NCBI RefSeq assembly: GCF_902167145.1
Contig: NC_050101.1
Coordinates: forward strand, 136,864,990 to 136,928,989
DNA: 64,000 bases
Direction of reading: 5' to 3'
Origin: Zea mays
Taxonomy: Eukaryota; Streptophyta; Magnoliopsida; Poales; Poaceae
The notes beneath the pieces are model-generated. The model did no database searches, was not told where the DNA came from, and was given only the letters and a program-made list of their open reading frames with translations. Below are positions 22,570-34,413 of this stretch, in pieces (position 1 is the stretch's first letter; each line of letters begins with the position of its first letter). The position numbers were made by a program, and so were the translations under genes.

Positions 22570-24564
22570 GAATACCATCACAGAGAAGTCAATAAGTCAT
22601 GATTACCAACTTTTTCTAAAAGTAAAACTTGCTAGAAACCAATGTTGGATAGATCGTCAGGACGATAATGATAGACCTAGGACGTGAAGCCTTAGGAAAT
22701 AGATGGGTAGCTAGGTGGCTATTTATATAGGCCATAAAGGCTACTACTACTATTAATAAGGATGTTGTAGAAGCACCCGAAAAATTAGTTAGGTATGAGA
22801 AGACGACTAGAATGAGCATGCATGCATCATGATTGTTGCATTATAATTGTCTCTTGTGCATCAACATGCTTCTCTCACCTTTATTCCCATAAAAAAAGAA
22901 ATTGTGAATAATGTGATGTACTACTATTTTGTGAGCTATAAGAAGTGTCTTGTCCTGTGTTGTTATGATAGTCTTGACTAGGTTGTGTTATATGCTTCTC
23001 TTGTCTGGCTATCTAGAAAATGTTTTAATTGTTCAACCCTTTTAACAAAAATTGTTGTCTGTCCTGCTCATGAAAAGACCCCCTCCAAACAACCTTGAGT
23101 TTAGCAAGTGAAACCTCTTAATTTTTTTTCTTATGTTGGTGTTTTCTAACCCTTGTGTGTTTTACCCTGAAGTTGCACCTACACAACTTGTAGACCCCCA
23201 TTGCTTAACCGCTAGCCAAACCGAAACTTCCTTGTGCACGTGGTTACGTCAAAAAAATTGTTGTTTGGTGTCTAGTTGCGCAATCCCTATCAAGGCCATG
23301 TTTCTTTCCATAAATCCTTGCCCCTAAAACTTCATAGCATTTCTGTTGATCATCCTAGCTGATCATGTTTGCCTACCTCTCCCTTGTCCGAATCTGGTAA
23401 TCATTTTCCTTGTGAATCATGTTGTGGCTTTATCATCCGAATCTCTGGATCCCTTAATGATTCTGCCCTGAATGTTGATCTTGCCTAAATCTCTCATTTC
23501 TGGTCATTCTCATACCCCCTTCTCTGAGGATCATGACACTAATTTTATCAACTTATCTCTAAACAGCATATCCATGTGGATTAATGGATGTAAAATAAAA
23601 ATAAACAGCGTTTGTAATGCTGGTCAAATTAACTTCCTAGAGGCCAATTGGGCCATAGGAAGTTAGCTGGCATAGGAAGTTAGTCAGCTAACTTCCTAGG
23701 GGCTACAGTCAGCCGTAGGAAGTTAGCCAGCTAACGGCGCTAACGGCGTGAAGCTACTAACTTCCGAGAGGCTTCTTTGGCTGTAGGAAGTTAGCTAACT
23801 TCCTAGTGGGCTCTAGGAAGTTACGCTAACTTCCGACAAAAAATTTCCGAGAGCCAAACTTTCGACGGGATGGCTTAACTTTCGAGAGTTTAGCTAACTT
23901 CCTAGAGTTTAGGCCTAACTTCCTAGGGTTTAGGCTCTAGGAAGTTTACTATTTTGGTGTAGTGGTTGTTGTTATCTTTGGATCTCTCATGTCTCTAAAA
24001 GCTTATCAATCTCGAGCTCATGGTTGGTTCCTCCTCATATTAAAAATCGTATCAATCTTTGGTAGATAATCCCCGTGATGATCATAAAATAGTTCTCTGA
24101 GTTGAAGAAAATTCTCATATGATGCTCTTTTGCCAGCAATCTCTGCTTCAACACCGATCACATTCTTATTTTCTGAGCCATACTCTCATAGGCTCCATCT
24201 ATAATTGCTATGTGGATTTCATTGGTTACATTTGGTAATGGTGTCATGACTAACGACTGATGGTGCCGCGACGAGACCGAGAGCCTACTATGGTGCACAC
24301 ATGGTTGAGCTGCTTGGCACGCGCTGGTATCGTGGTTAATAGTTGTGATCCATTACGAGACTATACTGATGTGCTATCTTTTGTGTACATTCTCTTAGAG
24401 TGGTCGCTGTATTTTGTCTCAACATGCCGCGATATTCTACCCAAATCTATCTTCAGTATCTTGTCAGATCACATCTCATAAATTTGCATCTATCTCCAGC
24501 CTGGGAGTTACATGTTTCTCCACCCTTAAGAGTCCTTGTTCAAATCTCGGGACGAGATTCTTTT
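22570..24564 (+). mobile_element. Internal region of element B with no gag-pol
   Basis: The first 280 bases or so resemble the leader of element A. The rest, to the polypurine tract, holds no retroviral-type domain in any frame and no ORF above 73 codons. Total internal length is about 2 kb, so element B is either a non-autonomous derivative or has lost its coding part. A CACTA-like repeat block sits inside it at 23625-23964. Confidence 0.7.
23625..23964 (+). mobile_element. CACTA-type transposon terminal fragment with palindromic subterminal repeats
   Basis: About 340 bases packed with alternating TAGGAAGTTAGC and its complement GCTAACTTCCTA (at least five forward and seven reverse units), several fused back to back into palindromes. 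The block ends CTATTTTGGTGTAGTG at 23964; its reverse complement begins CACTACACCAAAATAG, the form of a CACTA terminus. Dense subterminal repeats next to such a terminus are typical of CACTA elements, where they bind transposase. No matching left terminus was found in the window, so this is probably one end only. Confidence 0.6.
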
Positions 24565-24576
24565 AAAGGGGGAAGG
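24565..24576 (+). other. Polypurine tract of element B
   Basis: AAAGGGGGAAGG, one base before the TG of the B 3' LTR, preceded by TCTCGGGACGAGATTC as in element A. Confidence 0.85.
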
Positions 24577-25327
24577 TTGTGACACCCCAGGTGTCACTTT
24601 TGCGTTATGTCGGGAGATTAATCCTAATCTCGGATGCTCAGTAAAAATTTCTATTTCTCGATCGTGCCTATATCTGTTTATCAAGCTTTCTCTTGGAAGT
24701 TCACCGAATTCAGAGTTAATCGATCACGAGAAACAACCAATTTTGGAGCATGTTAAAACTTTTAATTCTCGGAACTAATGCAGACTCGAAGATCATTCTC
24801 GAATTATAAATCTCATCTGAAGCTCTTTAAATCAAACTCTCGACGACTGTTATCTGATCTGAGCCGAATCTAATTCCTCGAAACTTCGATCTATGTTCGA
24901 CTATTTTATCCGAGTCCGTACTCTCAAACGGAATACTCAATATGTCGTCCTCTAATCAATTTTATCCGACTCGGCTAAATATCACATGTTCGAACCGAAT
25001 TCAAAACCCCGTATCGACAGCAATTTTAAAATATCACGGTTCGCCTTCTCCGACTAAAAATCCAAAGCCGATCAAATCTCAGGACAGTTTATTTTCGAAT
25101 CACACGTAGGGAATTATTTCTGAGCGAATTCAAGTCAAACTCTCGGCCGAATTAATCGCTCAATCGTCCGTTCGCCGAAACTCTGATTCGCTCTGTTCTC
25201 TGTAGAGACGAAATCCGCAGGAACATTTTTATTCGGAAAAATAAATTAGCGCGGCCCGAGTACGTGTTTGGGTCAAATCCAGCCCGGCCCACTAGGCCCA
25301 CTAAAGAACCCTAACCCTAGCCATTTT

Positions 25328-25337
25328 CTATAAATAG
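25328..25337 (+). promoter_or_regulatory. LTR B TATA box
   Basis: CTATAAATAG, 750 bp into the LTR. A pyrimidine-rich start region follows (CTCCTTCCTTGC). This is a typical plant LTR promoter layout. Confidence 0.65.
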
Positions 25338-28300
25338 AGGTGCTCCTTCCTTGCTTGGCTTTTATTCACCTACACCCCTAGCCGCCACTTTCTTTCTCCC
25401 TGCCTCCTTCTTCCTCACGGTGGCAGCTGGGAGCTCAGCTCTTCTCCCATGGAGCTCGGCACCTCCCGCAGCAAGGAATCCCCTGGCGTCCAGGTTCCCT
25501 GCAGCCTCCCTCCTCTCCGTTCACAGGCGCATGGAGCAGCAGCGGCTCCATCTCCCTGGCTTCTTCCCCCACGCGCAGCGAGGGGCCTTCTTCCCCAGCG
25601 CAGGGAGCTCGGCTCCTCCTCTCCTCCCATGGCCGTCGAGCTCCTGTCCATGGCGTCCTCTACCCTTCTTCCTCTCTGGCGCTCGCTCCCTGCAGGAGAA
25701 CAGTCCAGCTCCTCATCCCCTCCCCCTTCTTCTTCCTTTGCCTTTCTTCTTCCCTGCTTCACGGCAGCAAGGCCACCAGCAGGCTCCCTGCTCCACGCGC
25801 CCCCCCAGTCATGGCGTCCTGCTTCCTCCCATGGCGCAGGAGATGCCCCAGCGAGCTCCCTTCCCTTCCCCATGGCTCGAGCTCGAGTTTCCTCATGGCG
25901 CTGCCTCCCTGTCCATGGCGACGCAGCAGCTCCCTCCCATGGCGCCCCTGCTCTTCCTCCTTGGCGCCCAGAAATTGCAGCAGCATCTCCCTCCCCCAAA
26001 CTGCTCTTGCCATGGCCGATTCTTCCCTGCGCCCTACTCTCCCATGGAAATCCAGCAAGAGCTCCATTTCCTCCATGGCCGGCGCCCCGCGCAGCGCCTC
26101 TGCGCGACTCTCCCTCCCCAAACAGCGAGCCCCCTTCCTCGCTGCTCGTCGTGGTGCCCGCCGGCTGTTCGGCAAAATGCGCAGCAAGCCGCGCGCTGCA
26201 GCAGCCCTCCAGTTCATTCTCCACTTCCCCGTCGCGAGTCATCGCTCTCGTGTTTGCGGCGCAGCGAATAGCACGTCGGGATGCCCGCCGGGTGTTTGCT
26301 GTTTTTCGCAGCCCCGTTGTAGTCGTCGTCCACCCCGGTGAGACCGCGACGCTCCTTGTTCGATTCCGCATCGACATTATTTTCCTATGATTAATTATGT
26401 ATGTGTGCTGCTTTGTTTTATTTTTGTGGAGGAGATAACCCCGTGTTTTGCGTGGAGAAGGCAAACCGCTCGACGCTCGTCGATGTCGTAGCGATGCACA
26501 AATCGGAATCACCGTCGTTCTTGCAAACGCCGATTGGGTTTGTTTATGGTGAGCCATGTTGCTCTCGATTGACTTGATTAATAAATTATATAGATGCGGT
26601 TGAAATGTTTTGGCGGTAGGTCGTAATATGGTCGTGCTCATGATTTCGAGTTAGAGATTGGTGGTCGTCGATTCGTATAAATTGGTCGATGTGGTGCGTG
26701 TTTAAAAATTGTATTGGTATGGATTGAAGTTTGTGGCGAAAGAAAAAGGAAGTAGAAAAGAACTCGGATGTTTTTACGTTTCGATAGGAAGATGTGTGAT
26801 GTGTTGTTTGATGCGAAGGATAGGTTTTACTAGTTTAAACGGTTAGTCGGCAGACTCGATCAGTAAAGCTAAAATTGATTATGCGATTAAGATGAGGTGA
26901 CGACATGCCGTAGTAGTCGTCGCCTTCTCTATGTTTTCGAGTCAGATAAATACCATAGGCAATTAATTGTTGATACCCAAAGATTATTAGGAACAAGTAG
27001 TCGTGCTCTACCTATTGCGTCAAAGGAAATATGGTATGTTGATTAATTGGGAGTTAAGTGACCTAATATAGAAAAGTAGTTAAGAAAACTAATTGAATTA
27101 CTTTTAGCTATATTTTAAGTTAAGATGTCTAAAATGGTGAAACTAGTTCTGTTGGTCTCATGGTGTTATGATTGAGAAAAATATGAACTTGTGTATGAAT
27201 TACTATTTTTTTATGCTGTGTTAGCCAACTCTTGTTAAATAGAGGAATTCAATTGCGTTAAGTAATTGTATATGTAGGTGTTTCCGGTACTTCAAGTGGT
27301 TGCAGGTTAATTAGTAGACTCTCTATGTGACGCTAGATGTCTCGGTAGAATTCTGAAATTTATGGTGCCCAAATTGTTGAGTTAGAGGTTTAATTCGATC
27401 AATGCCGATTAAGTGGTTGAAAATAACTAGTAAATAAGTTGTAGATGTAAAACTAGAAACTAGTATGCATATGTCCTCGTATGATGTTGTGGCACCTTGA
27501 TGACATTAAAATGATCATGTGTTGCGAGAGGTAAAGAGTCTAGAATTAACTTATCGTCACATGCTAATTTACATTATTAAAGTGTCTCTTTCATGGTAAC
27601 CAACTTACATAACATAAGCATGTGATAGTTGTGTTTGATAACCAAACCATTGCAGTTTGGAAATGAGAATTTGTAGTAACTGTCCCTGATTGTGCTTGAT
27701 GATTGAGTTAAGTGTTCTTGTGCTTGCAAGCTGAAAAATTCCTGCATGTATAGTTTTGGTTGTGCAATTAAGCTAGTAACTAGTTAGGTGCCCGTGCGTT
27801 GCGACGGCACACAAATATTCAACAAAATGTGAGCGCACACCGATTACATAAAAAAGAACACATATATTATCAATGAAGTTTTCTTTAGAATCTGGTACAT
27901 TGGAGCACCAAATTACACAAAGGTACATGATAAGAATATGTCTAAGTTTGTGTTATTTACTCATTTGTCCTCGATTCACCATATCAACTAATTATGGACA
28001 GAAAACAGAGCAACCAATCATAAATCCATACATGGCAACAGACCTTGCACGCTTTCGATAAGTTAGAAGTATGCGATCAACATCATCGATCTTAACTTTA
28101 GCCTCGTCCTTTGGAGTGACATAAGATTTATACTTTAAATTTGCAAATGCTACATGCCTGGAAAGAAGAATACAGTGATATTATTATAGCGTACTTACAG
28201 CTAAAACTGAAGTGGGAAAGATATTATATATTTAGAAACTTTGTAACACTTTGAGCCTATAACTACAAACCAAAGTACCAGACTAACAACTAATAAACTT

Positions 28301-29157
28301 CAATAGGCAGTGACATCAGTAATTTGTCTGATATGACAGTACCGAATTATATATGTTTTTGTGCAACTTCCAAGTCGAGACTACAACTGAGATTGTAGTA
28401 CTTTTTCGAGGAAGCCAATCAAATAAAAAGAATAAAGGCACTAACAGGACATGTAATGTCCATTGATGTGAGTAAAAAAAATATGAATGAATCCATTTAG
28501 CCTTTCCCTGCTTCATGCAGGTGACTAAATTTGCCAAGATCAAAAGTAGATGACGGAGGTAGAGTAAAAGTTTCATGGCTGAGTTTGTTAAAAAAAAGTT
28601 CTATTTTTGAGTCCATGATTAGAAACAAGAAGTGTCGCTAGATTCTTAATTCCTTCTAAGGCCATGCACAGATAAGTCACTATGAACAGGATCCAAACCT
28701 AAAAACGAGAAGTGTCTCTAGATTCTTAATTCCTACTAAGGTCTTGCACAGATAAGTTAGTATGAACAGGATCCAGACCTATCCATATATAATTCTAAAT
28801 CAAAACAGGAATATTGGGCTAGGACCAAAACAATAACAGCCTGGCAATGTGGTTGACTCGAGTATGTTAAGGATTCATCCACGTGTGTAGAGGTAAAGCA
28901 TAGGCTTAATAGCATATAGTGGAAGTGCCTGTTTGTTGCGACAGTTTTTATGTATCACATAGTTACAACTTATTTAAATGCGCTAGTTGTTCGACCATGT
29001 TATAAACCTTTACAATAATACTAATCATGAAGATAGGTCAATTTATTTCAATTATGATTATTTGAATACTAAGTCAAATGTAAAGGATAAAAAATCATGC
29101 AAGAAAATGTACATGCTTATGTGCCACTGAATGAGACAAAAGACTGGAAATGGAACT

Positions 29158-29273
29158 TTAGTCTCCCTTAACTGTCCAGTTGCTCTGCTCCATGCTTTTG
29201 CCTTCATTCATCTGTCCTTTCAAAGAATAATCACCAGAGATGGACTTCCCATTGAAGATAAGGTCGTAGGGAC
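29158..29273 (-). pseudogene. Captured C-terminal exon of an unrecognised gene
   Basis: After an acceptor (ATCGTACAG) an open exon of 38 codons ends at a natural TAA (29158-29160). It includes GPYDLIFNGKSISGDYSLKG. The length, clean frame, splice site and stop suggest a real terminal exon. I do not recognise the family. Confidence 0.45.
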
Positions 29274-30432
29274 CTGTACGATGTAGTGAATATCTTCGCA
29301 AAGAAAAAAGAATTTTGTTTTGTGGCCAAAAATATTTGTGTAAAACCCAAATATTCTTGGAGATATAAAAAGTCGACTCTGCAACAAATTATTTCATGAT
29401 TTAGTTCTCAGACATGATGACATAAAAAGGTTATGTCCAGTTTGTTGTAAAGTAACAGTGATACCCTTAAGTAATCACTGATTTAAATAACTGAATCAAG
29501 ATAAGTAGACAAATAAGTTAAATATATTGTTTAAACAGGATTGTGAAGCCGAATCATAGTTAATGCAAAGAATTTGGAATGGAAAGTGAAAATGACTACC
29601 ATCTGTAGATTTCCAACCCCTGCATATAACAATTCATGTGCATAAATCTGACAACCCATTTATAGGATAATGAGAACAAGGGTGCTTATATGAAGCAAGG
29701 AAAAATATATAGGAAGAAAAGGACAGATGAGATAGAGTTTATATGACAGATGGAATGCTATATTTGTTGAAAATGGAAGTTACATGTGGTTGGATCGAAG
29801 GTATTTCTCACATTGAGATCAAGGAATCAAAACTTATAGGACAGAGGTATTTCTCACATTGAGATCAAGAAATGACTGTTGTTTCAACAACATCTCTCCT
29901 TCTAATCCATCTCTGTCCTCAACTTTCATAAGTTCTTCCTAAAATAAATGGTGTCCATGAACAGAATAAGAATACAGATTTTATTTATGAATGAAGAACA
30001 GAAATGAACTTTACAGTGTACAGACAAATGCATAGAGGGAGAAAAGTTTCTTTGAAGAAATATGTCCAAATTATCTATAAAATTGGGCATCTGATGCAAA
30101 GGTAAAGAATAAAATTCTTACTGGAATCTCCTTATATATTCTGAATAATGTGGCAACCAATAGTGAACCAAACATCAAATGAAATATAATTTTTTTTGGA
30201 AACAACGACAACCCGTAATTCTAATTTCAATTTCCAGATTACTTCGTCAATCCTTACCGTGCAATTCATAAAAAAAGTATACTTGGGAGAAATCACTGAA
30301 AAGCATTGGCAACATGCTACACTGAAAGACTTCTAAAGAAACATTAAAATGCGATTATTCTATCTCCTCTGATTCACATATTAAATCTACAGGACCAGCT
30401 AGTGTGATGTGCCTGATCGAAATAGAGCTCAC

Positions 30433-30550
30433 CTTGAGTCAGGTTTCCACCTAGGATAACCATCGCTACCCGCCTGCTTCTTGTATGAAGAAAATCTAAC
30501 GTCTCTGCAACTTGTAGCAGTCCATGTTTAATCTCAAGTAGCCCCATTTC
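30433..30550 (-). pseudogene. Captured exon resembling an SCY1-like (SCYL2-type) pseudokinase
   Basis: The exon is bounded by TTTCAG and a GTGAGC donor. Its first part reads EMGLLEIKHGLLQVAETLDF, which resembles the N-terminal kinase-like domain of plant SCY1-like 2 proteins (clathrin and trans-Golgi trafficking). After FLHT the similarity to that family stops, so the exon may itself be a fusion or may have shifted frame. Confidence 0.5.
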
Positions 30551-31165
30551 CTGAAACACAAGAAATAAATAACAATTTGTTGAATGGAAAATGTGATCAT
30601 GCTTTGGTTGTCCAAACAATTATCATAACCAAGGAAGGAACAAAGAACCTAAAGGCATCAATCACCACTTATATGGCCTGAGAAGTTCCAACTCCACAGG
30701 ATACCAGATTCTAAACTAAAAATTTTACAGTAGAAAAACGCAAAAATCTCACAGTTAAACCTCATGTTTGAATACAATTCTCAAACGCCAGTGGCAAGGA
30801 CAATGCAAGAAATGAGGTTAGATAAACTTGGAGGATTTTTACAAATCAGTTTGGGACAGCTTCAGTTCTATGAAATTTGGTGGAGTTGGTGGAGCAGATC
30901 ATTAGGTGCTCCAGAAAATCATGAAGCTGAAGTTGTAAGACTTTAGAAGACATTTAGATAACTCATTTTGTTTATTATTTAGATTAAAATATTTTTAAAA
31001 CCAATTAAATTGATATTATAAACTATAGCTCCCACTGGAGCTGGAACCTGGCAAACACCCCCTTATTTTCATGAACCAACTCCACTGTCCAAACATGGAA
31101 GTCACACATATTATGCAGGACCTCGCAACGCAGCCAGATGAGAGATGGCAGGTAGCCAGGCTCAC

Positions 31166-31400
31166 CTTCTCGTTCACGGTCTGGCACTTGGACTACACAT
31201 AGGCATTGGGATCGAAGTTGTCGATCTTGAAGATCTCGAGCTTGTTAGTGAGCTGCACCCCACCGTCGCCACCGCCGCCTCCCCACCATCCAGAGGCCCT
31301 TGGCCCGCGTCACCTCAGTTGCGACGGTGTCCTCGAGATTGGCCCCGTTCGGAGGCGAATCCGAGCACGAGGATGCCAGCGCTGGTTGTCCATAAAGCTG
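31166..31400 (-). pseudogene. Captured first-exon fragment resembling exocyst subunit EXO84
   Basis: On the minus strand the frame reads LTNKLEIFKIDNFDPNAYV, then TAG, then SKCQTVNEK and a GTGAGC donor at 31165. The FDPxAYVQSKC pattern is that of plant EXO84-type proteins (exocyst, secretory vesicle tethering). The TAG at 31193-31195 stands where the family has Gln and fits CAG to TAG. The upstream boundary is not clear. Confidence 0.5.
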
Positions 31401-32126
31401 GAATAGACAATTACAAAATGCAAATAAAAATGAGAGCATGGTCATATATCATAGAGTTCTTGGATCGTTGCAAGGGATATAATATCATACTGTTGTTTCG
31501 GTTTGATAGAATATGGAGCACATTGGGATAGAGGGTATATAGAAAGTGAAAACACGGATGATAGCATCACATACCATATAAAGTTATAGATAATAGTAAC
31601 TTCCAGACGAACTGGTAATTCGCTCCAAGAAGAAAATAAAATTGGAATATATAAATAACAATAACTTCAAGGTGAACCGGTAATTAACTCCAAGAAAATA
31701 AAACTGAAATGTCTGCTTCATGTTATGTTCATTTTCTAGTAGAACATGAAACACTTACCAACTATGTACCAGTAGCACAGGATGAAGTAACAGACATGGT
31801 CATATAAGCATTGTCTCTGCAATTGAACATTTAGTTATAGTATTTTTTATTATTGGACATGAATACGATATACAGTTACACAAAACAGAATAAAACACTG
31901 AATCTTAAAAAAACAAGTTATCTTCTTATCACAACACAGCAATAGAAATGGTCGCCGCAAGGGCCATCCCCACCACTGTCGGCACGGCGACCACCATCCC
32001 TACTGCAGCTGTCGGGCGTCGATGTACCTCCAATAATTCTTGGCAGCCATCACGTCTATTCCTGCCGTGGAGAGGCAGAATTTCACAAACGGCAGAATTT
32101 CACAAACCCAAGAGTCCAATGCTCAC

Positions 32127-32730
32127 CTCACCGCAAAGTTCTTCAAAGAATTTCTTTACATCTAACTGAGTAACCTACATGATGAAGAGGCAAATGAGAT
32201 CACCAAAGCATCAAACTGATAGTGTCAGCTTCAGAAACATGTACCCAAGATCTAGGACCATAAAATACTAAGCATCAATGAAAAAAAGCAATAAGTGAAA
32301 AGCAGTAAGCTTTATGGCATAGATAAGAGACAATACCATCTTATCTATGTTTGTACGATAAACAGTTCGCATGACCATTTCCTTCTCGTCATCCGTCTAC
32401 GCGACAAACCCAAAACCACCAGTATTAGCATATTGTGGAATAGTAGGATACTTAATGATATCATGGCATGAAACAAGTGAGATACTGCTCACCCTGGGAA
32501 GAAACTTTGGATTAACAGGTAAGATAGCCGTCTTTGACGGCAAAACTCTAACAGGGTAGAAACCAAAAATTGTGCCTCCCAGGTTAAGCGCAGTTCTGGC
32601 GCCCTCTACAGAAAAAAAAAACAGAACATAAAATTCATCAAAAGAAGATTTGATTACATAAAAAAGGAATCTGAGTAGTAGATCAATATGTAATACCTTC
32701 ATCAGAGAACTCAATAAATGCAAAACAGAA
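32127..32730 (-). pseudogene. Captured four-exon fragment of a CID-type RNA-binding protein (PABP-interacting, RRM)
   Basis: Four exons with intact GT/AG borders on the minus strand: 32697-32730, 32494-32605, 32337-32396 and 32127-32174. Joined by eye they read FCFAFIEFSDE, EGARTALNLGG, GFYPVRVLPSKTAILPVNP, DDEKEMVMRTVY, RTNIDKM and VTQLDVKKFFEELCGE. This is the end of the first RRM, the linker and the start of the second RRM of plant CTC-interacting-domain proteins (CID8-13 type), which bind RNA and poly(A)-binding protein. The phases join correctly, so the piece was taken as genomic DNA with introns. It stops mid-domain. Confidence 0.75.
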
Positions 32731-32732
32731 CT

Positions 32733-32854
32733 GCAGGCGCTCGGCGGTGGAGCGGCAGAACAGGGTGCCCTGCACCGCGTGCAGCAGCTCCGGCGCAGGC
32801 GCTCGGCGGTGGAGCGGCAGAACAGGGTGCCCTGCACCGCGTGCAGCAGCTCCC
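32733..32854 (-). repeat. 62-bp tandem duplication
   Basis: Two nearly perfect copies of a 62-base GC-rich unit (starts 32733 and 32795), on the minus strand within a frame reading ALRELLHAVQGTLFCRST. The duplication is not a multiple of three, so it shifts the frame. It lies just upstream of the captured CID exons; the parent gene of this part is not recognised. Confidence 0.8.
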
Positions 32855-33504
32855 GCAGGGCCTCGCCGGCCAGCTGGTCGAGCAGCATCCGGTCCAATAA
32901 TATCTGGTGGGCGCAGAGATTTCTAAAGGACGGCACTGGGCTTCCATGGAGAGCAGAACGCGGGGACGACCTTCCATGGAGAGCAGATCGGGCGTGGGGG
33001 AGTCGATCGCGCGGTCGTGCGGGTGGCCACGGAGATTTCGGATGGCGGCGTCGGCCTTCCATGGCGAGCAGAGGGGGGAGTGGATCGCGATGACACGCCA
33101 TCGGGTGGCGGCCCCTTGCCACATGTGTACGGGCGAGGCTGGCACGGAGGGATTGGGGATGGGGTGCGTGCACGGGGAAAGGGGTGGGAGGCAGGGCGCG
33201 GGGGCGAGAATGGAGGGGCGCGGAGGCGAGAATGACGGCGCAAAGGATGTCGGGGAGGATGGGGGCGCGAGCATCGCTGGCATCTCGGCGGAGATGACGG
33301 GAGCGGGGGCACGGTGGACGCCCTCCTTGGACCCTTATAGGGTAGTAGAGATACCAAATGACATGGATAAAATTTATGAGTCAACTTGATGGTCCTAATT
33401 TGACTAATTTAACTCTAATCAACGGTGAAGTGTTAGAATAATTCAAGTCTCTAGAACACGACTAATTCTTGAATTATATAGGAGCTGAAATTTATTGATT
33501 GTTG

Positions 33505-34413
33505 TTTTAGACTACACGCGCTGTTTTAGTTGTGTTGTATGTTTGATGAACTAAATTATGTTTTCTGTAGATATGTGCTATAGAAAAGTGGTAGATAACT
33601 TTATTATCTTGCTGGTGTTAAAATTTGACAGCCATAGGTCTGACGGTTTAGGAGTTATGCTTTTTACAAATTCAGTAACTGAATCTGTCCAAATTCTGTA
33701 CAGATTTCAGAAACTGTATTGTTTGTTCAATTTAATTTTATAATCTGTTCATGGTCATTATAAGAAAGTTGTAGGTTCTTTTCTTATCTTGCTTGTGTTA
33801 AAATTTCATAACTAAAGTCCTGACGGTTTAAGAGTTATGAATTTTACAACTTGGTTGTTGTGTTCTGTCCACCGTCAGAACATATTTTGAAAACTGCGTT
33901 GTTTGATTCAGTTAAGCACAGAATCACTTCTTGGTGATTATAAAAGTTATGTAGTGCAACTGCCAAGCTTTCCAAAAAGTCTTGGATCACTCTTTTTGGT
34001 GATCTGAAGATTAAGTTATGGATGTTTAAAGTCTGAAGACTGAATCTGTCCAATTCTGGACAGCAAAGCCTTCTAATGTCTTTATTCCTAAATTACATAT
34101 TGAATCACCTTGAGATGTTTATAAATAATTTGTAGAACATTTAATTAGATTTCCAAAAAGTCTAATATCACTTTGTTTGGATGTCTGAATCTTTAGTTGT
34201 GAATTTTTTAAGTTGCAAGTCAGAATCTGTCCAAATCTGGACAGTGCTGTTGTGTTTGCACAATTCGACCTTGCTAAGTGTTTAATCAGGTTGTGATGAC
34301 AATACCAAAGTTGTAGAGCACTTTTTAAGCTTTCCAGAAAGTCCTAGTTTGATATTTTTGGACTAACCATTGAAGAGTTATGATTAAAACAAGCAACTGC
34401 TGTATTGCTGTCC
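33505..34413 (+). repeat. Degenerate tandem repeat with a 181-bp period inside LTR B
   Basis: The landmark CTGTCC occurs at 33685, 33865, 34046, 34227 and 34408, that is every 180-181 bases. Between the landmarks other blocks recur in order: a TATAA(G/A)AAAGTTGTAG-like block, CTTTCCAAAAAGTC, and AGTTATGxxTTTTA. Units are strongly diverged but spacing is kept. The same array is partly present at 1-541. Confidence 0.75.

Larger units (their letters stand above)
27780..33351 (-). mobile_element. Non-autonomous Helitron carrying several host exon fragments
   Basis: Read on the minus strand, the element starts at 33351 with TCTCTACTACCC, preceded by host A, and ends CTAG at 27780, followed by host T. 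That is the Helitron rule of insertion between A and T without target duplication. Just inside the 3' end is a hairpin (GTGCCGT..ACGGGCAC) ten bases before CTAG, as expected. Length is 5,572 bp. There is no Rep/helicase, so it is non-autonomous. It holds exon fragments resembling at least four host genes, all on the same strand as the Helitron. It sits inside the B LTR. Confidence 0.88.

Noticed and set aside
25351..26641. Three long overlapping ORFs (306, 313 and 408 codons) on both strands
   Set aside because: They lie in a GC-biased, repetitive LTR leader, use low-complexity Pro/Ser/Ala-rich sequence, and show no domain.
28920..28950. GTGCCTGTTTGTTGCGACAG, similar to a Helitron 3' hairpin
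   Set aside because: No CTAG with a flanking T at the right distance and no matching 5' end; probably a decayed relic.
32397..33389. Long ORFs on both strands at the 5' side of the first Helitron
   Set aside because: They mix exon, intron and GC-rich antisense sequence; only the spliced CID exons are supported.
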